Below are positions 15,872 to 17,429 of a stretch of DNA of 17,429 nt, piece after piece. Source of the DNA: Verrucomicrobiales bacterium. GTDB taxonomy: Bacteria > Verrucomicrobiota > Verrucomicrobiia > Verrucomicrobiales > Akkermansiaceae. Both the position numbers and the translations under genes were made by a program. A model generated the notes under the pieces. It made no database searches. It had not been told where the DNA came from and saw only the letters and a program-made list of their open reading frames with translations. Positions within the stretch are counted from its first letter, which is position 1. Every line of letters starts with the position of its first letter. The stretch lies in contig PBTU01000079.1 in assembly GCA_002729295.1 (NCBI GenBank), positions 3,548-20,976 of the forward strand, read 5' to 3'.

Positions 15872-16691
15872 GTTTGCCTTCGAGGTAACCGAGCGAGGTC
15901 AGAAAGCGATCGGTTTCGAGAACTGTTTCATGGTATTTGGCTTTGTTGAAGAAGCCATGCGGCTCGCCCTCGTATAGGTGGAGGTCACTGCGAACACCGA
16001 GGTCCTTCATGCGCTTTTTGTAATCTTCCGCAGTTGAGACTGGGATGAGTTTGTCCTTGGTGCCCAGAAAGGTGATGGTGGGCGGAGTCTCTTTTGAAAG
16101 ATTGTGCAGGGGCGAAAAATCCTTCCAATAGGCTTTGACGCGATCGTGCCCGTAACCTTTGGGTCCGTTATCATAGACGGGATTGAAAAGAACGAGGGCA
16201 TTGGGGCGACAGCTCACTGAGCTGTTTTCTCCGGGTTCGTCGAACTTGGTATTGGTCCCGGTGGTGGCGGCGACGTGGCCTCCGGCGGAGCCTCCCCCCG
16301 CGGCGAGTTTGTCGGGGTTGATTCCGAGATCTTTCGCGTTGCTGCGAATCCATCGCACGGCGGATTTACCATCCTGTACACATGTACGGGGATCGGTGCC
16401 GGCGCTTTTCTTGGTACGGTAGTCTGCGCAGATTGCGACCATGCCGCGCGAGGCGAGGTAGCGGCTTTGCGGGTAGAATTGTGACGGACTACCGCCATTC
16501 CATCCGCCGCCAAAGAAGAAGACGATCGCGGGGCGTCTGTCGGAGGCCTTATGATCTTCAGGATTGAAAATGAAGAGCGAGAGCTTTTTGTCGCCGACGG
16601 TTTTATACACGAATTCCTTGTCGGGGTTGTCTTCCGCCGCGGCAGACGTGAGGAAGAGGCAGGCTAGAAGAATCCGAGGCAATTTGGTCAT
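15852..16691 (-). CDS. Exported alpha/beta hydrolase (BD-FAE / esterase-lipase type)
   Basis: This 279-residue protein has a signal peptide (residues 1-19, ending SAAA). It has a GGGWNGGS oxyanion-hole motif (61-68), the nucleophile elbow GGGSAGGH with Ser135, and the expected acid and base at Asp213 (GTKDKLIP) and His245 (EGEPHGFF). The usual His before GGGW (HGGGW) is Phe here, a minor deviation. The family covers esterases acting on acylated sugars, short-chain esters and similar substrates; in related bacteria such enzymes often deacetylate polysaccharides, but the substrate here is unknown. The frame opens upstream at 16730, but that extension lies in the terminator of the neighbouring gene, so I chose the ATG at 16691, which gives a clean signal peptide. 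A -10-like TATCCT sits just upstream. Its 3' end overlaps the convergent peroxiredoxin gene by 20 bases. Confidence 0.87.
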   Translation of the reverse strand: MTKLPRILLACLFLTSAAAEDNPDKEFVYKTVGDKKLSLFIFNPEDHKASDRRPAIVFFFGGGWNGGSPSQFYPQSRYLASRGMVAICADYRTKKSAGTDPRTCVQDGKSAVRWIRSNAKDLGINPDKLAAGGGSAGGHVAATTGTNTKFDEPGENSSVSCRPNALVLFNPVYDNGPKGYGHDRVKAYWKDFSPLHNLSKETPPTITFLGTKDKLIPVSTAEDYKKRMKDLGVRSDLHLYEGEPHGFFNKAKYHETVLETDRFLTSLGYLEGKPTLKKK

Positions 16692-16731
16692 GGGGAGAGG
16701 ATACGGCGTCGAGGGGAAAAATCTAAGCACT

Positions 16732-16763
16732 AAAAAACGCGCCCGGTTTCCCGAGGCGCGTTT
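16732..16763 (-). terminator. Rho-independent terminator of the small acidic protein gene
   Basis: AAACGCGCC (16735-16743) pairs with GGCGCGTTT (16755-16763), and CGG (16744-16746) pairs with CCG (16751-16753) around a four-base loop, with one bulged A at 16754. Read on the minus strand the hairpin is followed by a run of six U (16737-16732). It lies 25 bases after the stop of the acidic protein gene and separates it from the hydrolase. A short T run on the other side could give weak plus-strand activity. Confidence 0.85.
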
Positions 16764-16787
16764 GTGAATGAGGGGATGGGACGAGAG

Positions 16788-16985
16788 CTATGGTCCTTCG
16801 ACGCATACCATGGTGACGTCGAGCCCTTCGTCATCGCCTTCGCCAATTCCTTCCACGCGGACATCTTCGTCGGAGAGAAGATCGATGAGGGTATCCTCAA
16901 GGCCTCCATCAACGAGGAGGTTGTTAAATCGCTGGGCGATCTCTTCAGCGTTGTGGCCGGTAAATGTGATGGTGACTGAGTCCAT
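16788..16985 (-). CDS. Small, very acidic hypothetical protein
   Basis: This 65-residue protein has about 17 Asp/Glu against 2 Arg and no Lys, so its pI is very low. It starts MDSVTITFTGHNAEEIAQRF, which looks like a beta strand followed by an amphipathic helix, then LVDGGLEDTLIDLLSDEDVR and a Gly/Asp/Glu-rich turn before a final strand (LDVTMVCVEGP). There is no signal peptide or membrane segment, so it is probably cytoplasmic. The pattern suggests a compact alpha/beta fold, but I do not recognise the family. It is supported as a real gene by its own strong terminator just downstream, by the terminator of the preceding gene upstream (17084-17116), and by AT-rich sequence with a TATAT stretch just before the ATG. 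The reverse strand also has open frames here (16764-16998), but these read as low-complexity shadows. Confidence 0.68.
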   Translation of the reverse strand: MDSVTITFTGHNAEEIAQRFNNLLVDGGLEDTLIDLLSDEDVRVEGIGEGDDEGLDVTMVCVEGP

Positions 16986-17083
16986 ACGCCTGATATAAAA
17001 GGCGATTTTGGATCGTGGAAAGAAACTTTTTAAGAAGTTTTTCAGGTCGGAATCTCTTCAGTCTCTTGACTTTTAAGTGGCAT

Positions 17084-17116
17084 AAAAAAACACGCTTCGG
17101 AATTCCGAAACGTGTT
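17084..17116 (-). terminator. Rho-independent terminator of the membrane-anchored protein gene
   Basis: AACACG (17089-17094) pairs with CGTGTT (17111-17116), and TTCGG (17096-17100) pairs with CCGAA (17105-17109), with one C-A mismatch and an AATT loop. On the minus strand it is followed by seven U (17090-17084). It is 29 bases past the stop of the minus-strand gene at 17145. Confidence 0.87.
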
Positions 17117-17144
17117 GTGGGAATTGAAAGATATGCTCGCTGGA

Positions 17145-17429
17145 TTAGCCGTTGGCAATTTTCATGCGGAGAGTAGCCAGTCCAGTGATGGCAAGCACTG
17201 CGACTGCGACTAGGATTGCTGAAACAGGAAGGCCAATTCCGCCGGAAGGAACTACTGCGAGAGGCCCGGATGGGGCTGCTGGTGCTTTGATTTGAGGTTG
17301 GATCATGTCGCCCTGGGTCAGAGCTGGTTTACCAAGCTCCCCTTTCTGCGCGGCCACCATTTCTGGTGTGACGGCAGGAGCGGAGTTGCCCCAGGAATTT
17401 CGGATGAAGGTAATGACGGAAGAGATGTT
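17145..17429 (-). CDS. C-terminal part of a membrane-anchored protein (5' end outside the window)
   Basis: The minus-strand frame is open from the window edge to the TAA at 17145, so only the last 94 residues are seen; the internal ATG at 17360 need not be the start. The visible part has a polar segment (ISSVITFIRNSWGNSAPAV), an Ala/Pro/Gln-rich linker, then a hydrophobic stretch of about 22 residues from GGIGLPVSAILVAVAVL, ending in a short basic tail with LRMKIANG. This linker-helix-basic-tail layout fits a C-terminal membrane anchor with the tail in the cytoplasm, or a C-terminal sorting signal; no PEP, LPXTG or similar known motif precedes the helix. The family cannot be named from this part. 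A strong terminator follows it, so it ends its transcript. Confidence 0.65.
   Translation of the reverse strand, partial: NISSVITFIRNSWGNSAPAVTPEMVAAQKGELGKPALTQGDMIQPQIKAPAAPSGPLAVVPSGGIGLPVSAILVAVAVLAITGLATLRMKIANG

Noticed and set aside
16764..16998. Two plus-strand frames overlapping the acidic protein gene
   Set aside because: Ser/Pro-rich or unpatterned translations; the terminators on both sides fit the minus-strand gene.

Overview
The window looks like chromosomal DNA of a Verrucomicrobia-type bacterium. I infer this from the giant exported lamin-tail/CotH protein, the style of the exported alpha/beta hydrolase and the domain mix; no rRNA or marker-gene comparison was possible. Base composition looks moderately GC-rich throughout. 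I see no insertion sequence, integrase, tRNA, rRNA or CRISPR array. Most genes lack a clear Shine-Dalgarno sequence.

Layout. (1) 12-6287 (+): a 2091-residue secreted modular protein with five lamin-tail-like modules, a CotH-kinase-like core, a PKD module, a ConA-like module and thrombospondin type-3 repeats. (2) 6297-6677 (+) mutT-type Nudix hydrolase, whose 3' end overlaps the convergent rnc (RNase III, 6649-7338, -). (3) 7445-13074 (+): a GlcD-type FAD-linked 2-hydroxyacid dehydrogenase, a small putative lipoprotein, then two tandem paralogous PAS-PAS-PAS-PP2C (SpoIIE/RsbU-type) phosphatases joined by an ATGA start/stop overlap. (4) 13108-14073 (+): ATP-type phosphofructokinase with a TTG start. 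(5) 14138-14392 (+): a decayed type I signal peptidase relic between pfkA and the convergent ispA-type prenyl transferase (14386-15270, -). (6) 15365-15871 (+): an exported Bcp/PrxQ-like peroxiredoxin interrupted by one in-frame TGA exactly where the peroxidatic cysteine belongs. (7) 15852-16691 (-): exported alpha/beta hydrolase; 16788-16985 (-): a small very acidic protein; 17145-17429 (-): the C-terminal part of a membrane-anchored protein. The last two genes each have a strong Rho-independent terminator.

The most notable item is the peroxiredoxin. The frame stays open for 63 codons before and 104 codons after the TGA, the resolving cysteine is kept five residues on, and a hairpin with a GGU-containing apical loop starts just downstream at about the spacing of the E. 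coli fdhF SECIS. TGA is a normal stop for several other genes here, so general reassignment of TGA is unlikely. The best reading is a selenocysteine-containing, exported thiol peroxidase; the alternative is a recent nonsense mutation. Selenocysteine machinery (selA, selB, selC, selD) is not in the window and would have to be encoded elsewhere.

The genes do not form one pathway. The only tight functional unit visible is the pair of PAS-PP2C phosphatases, which probably act in a partner-switching or similar phospho-signalling cascade whose partners are not in the window.
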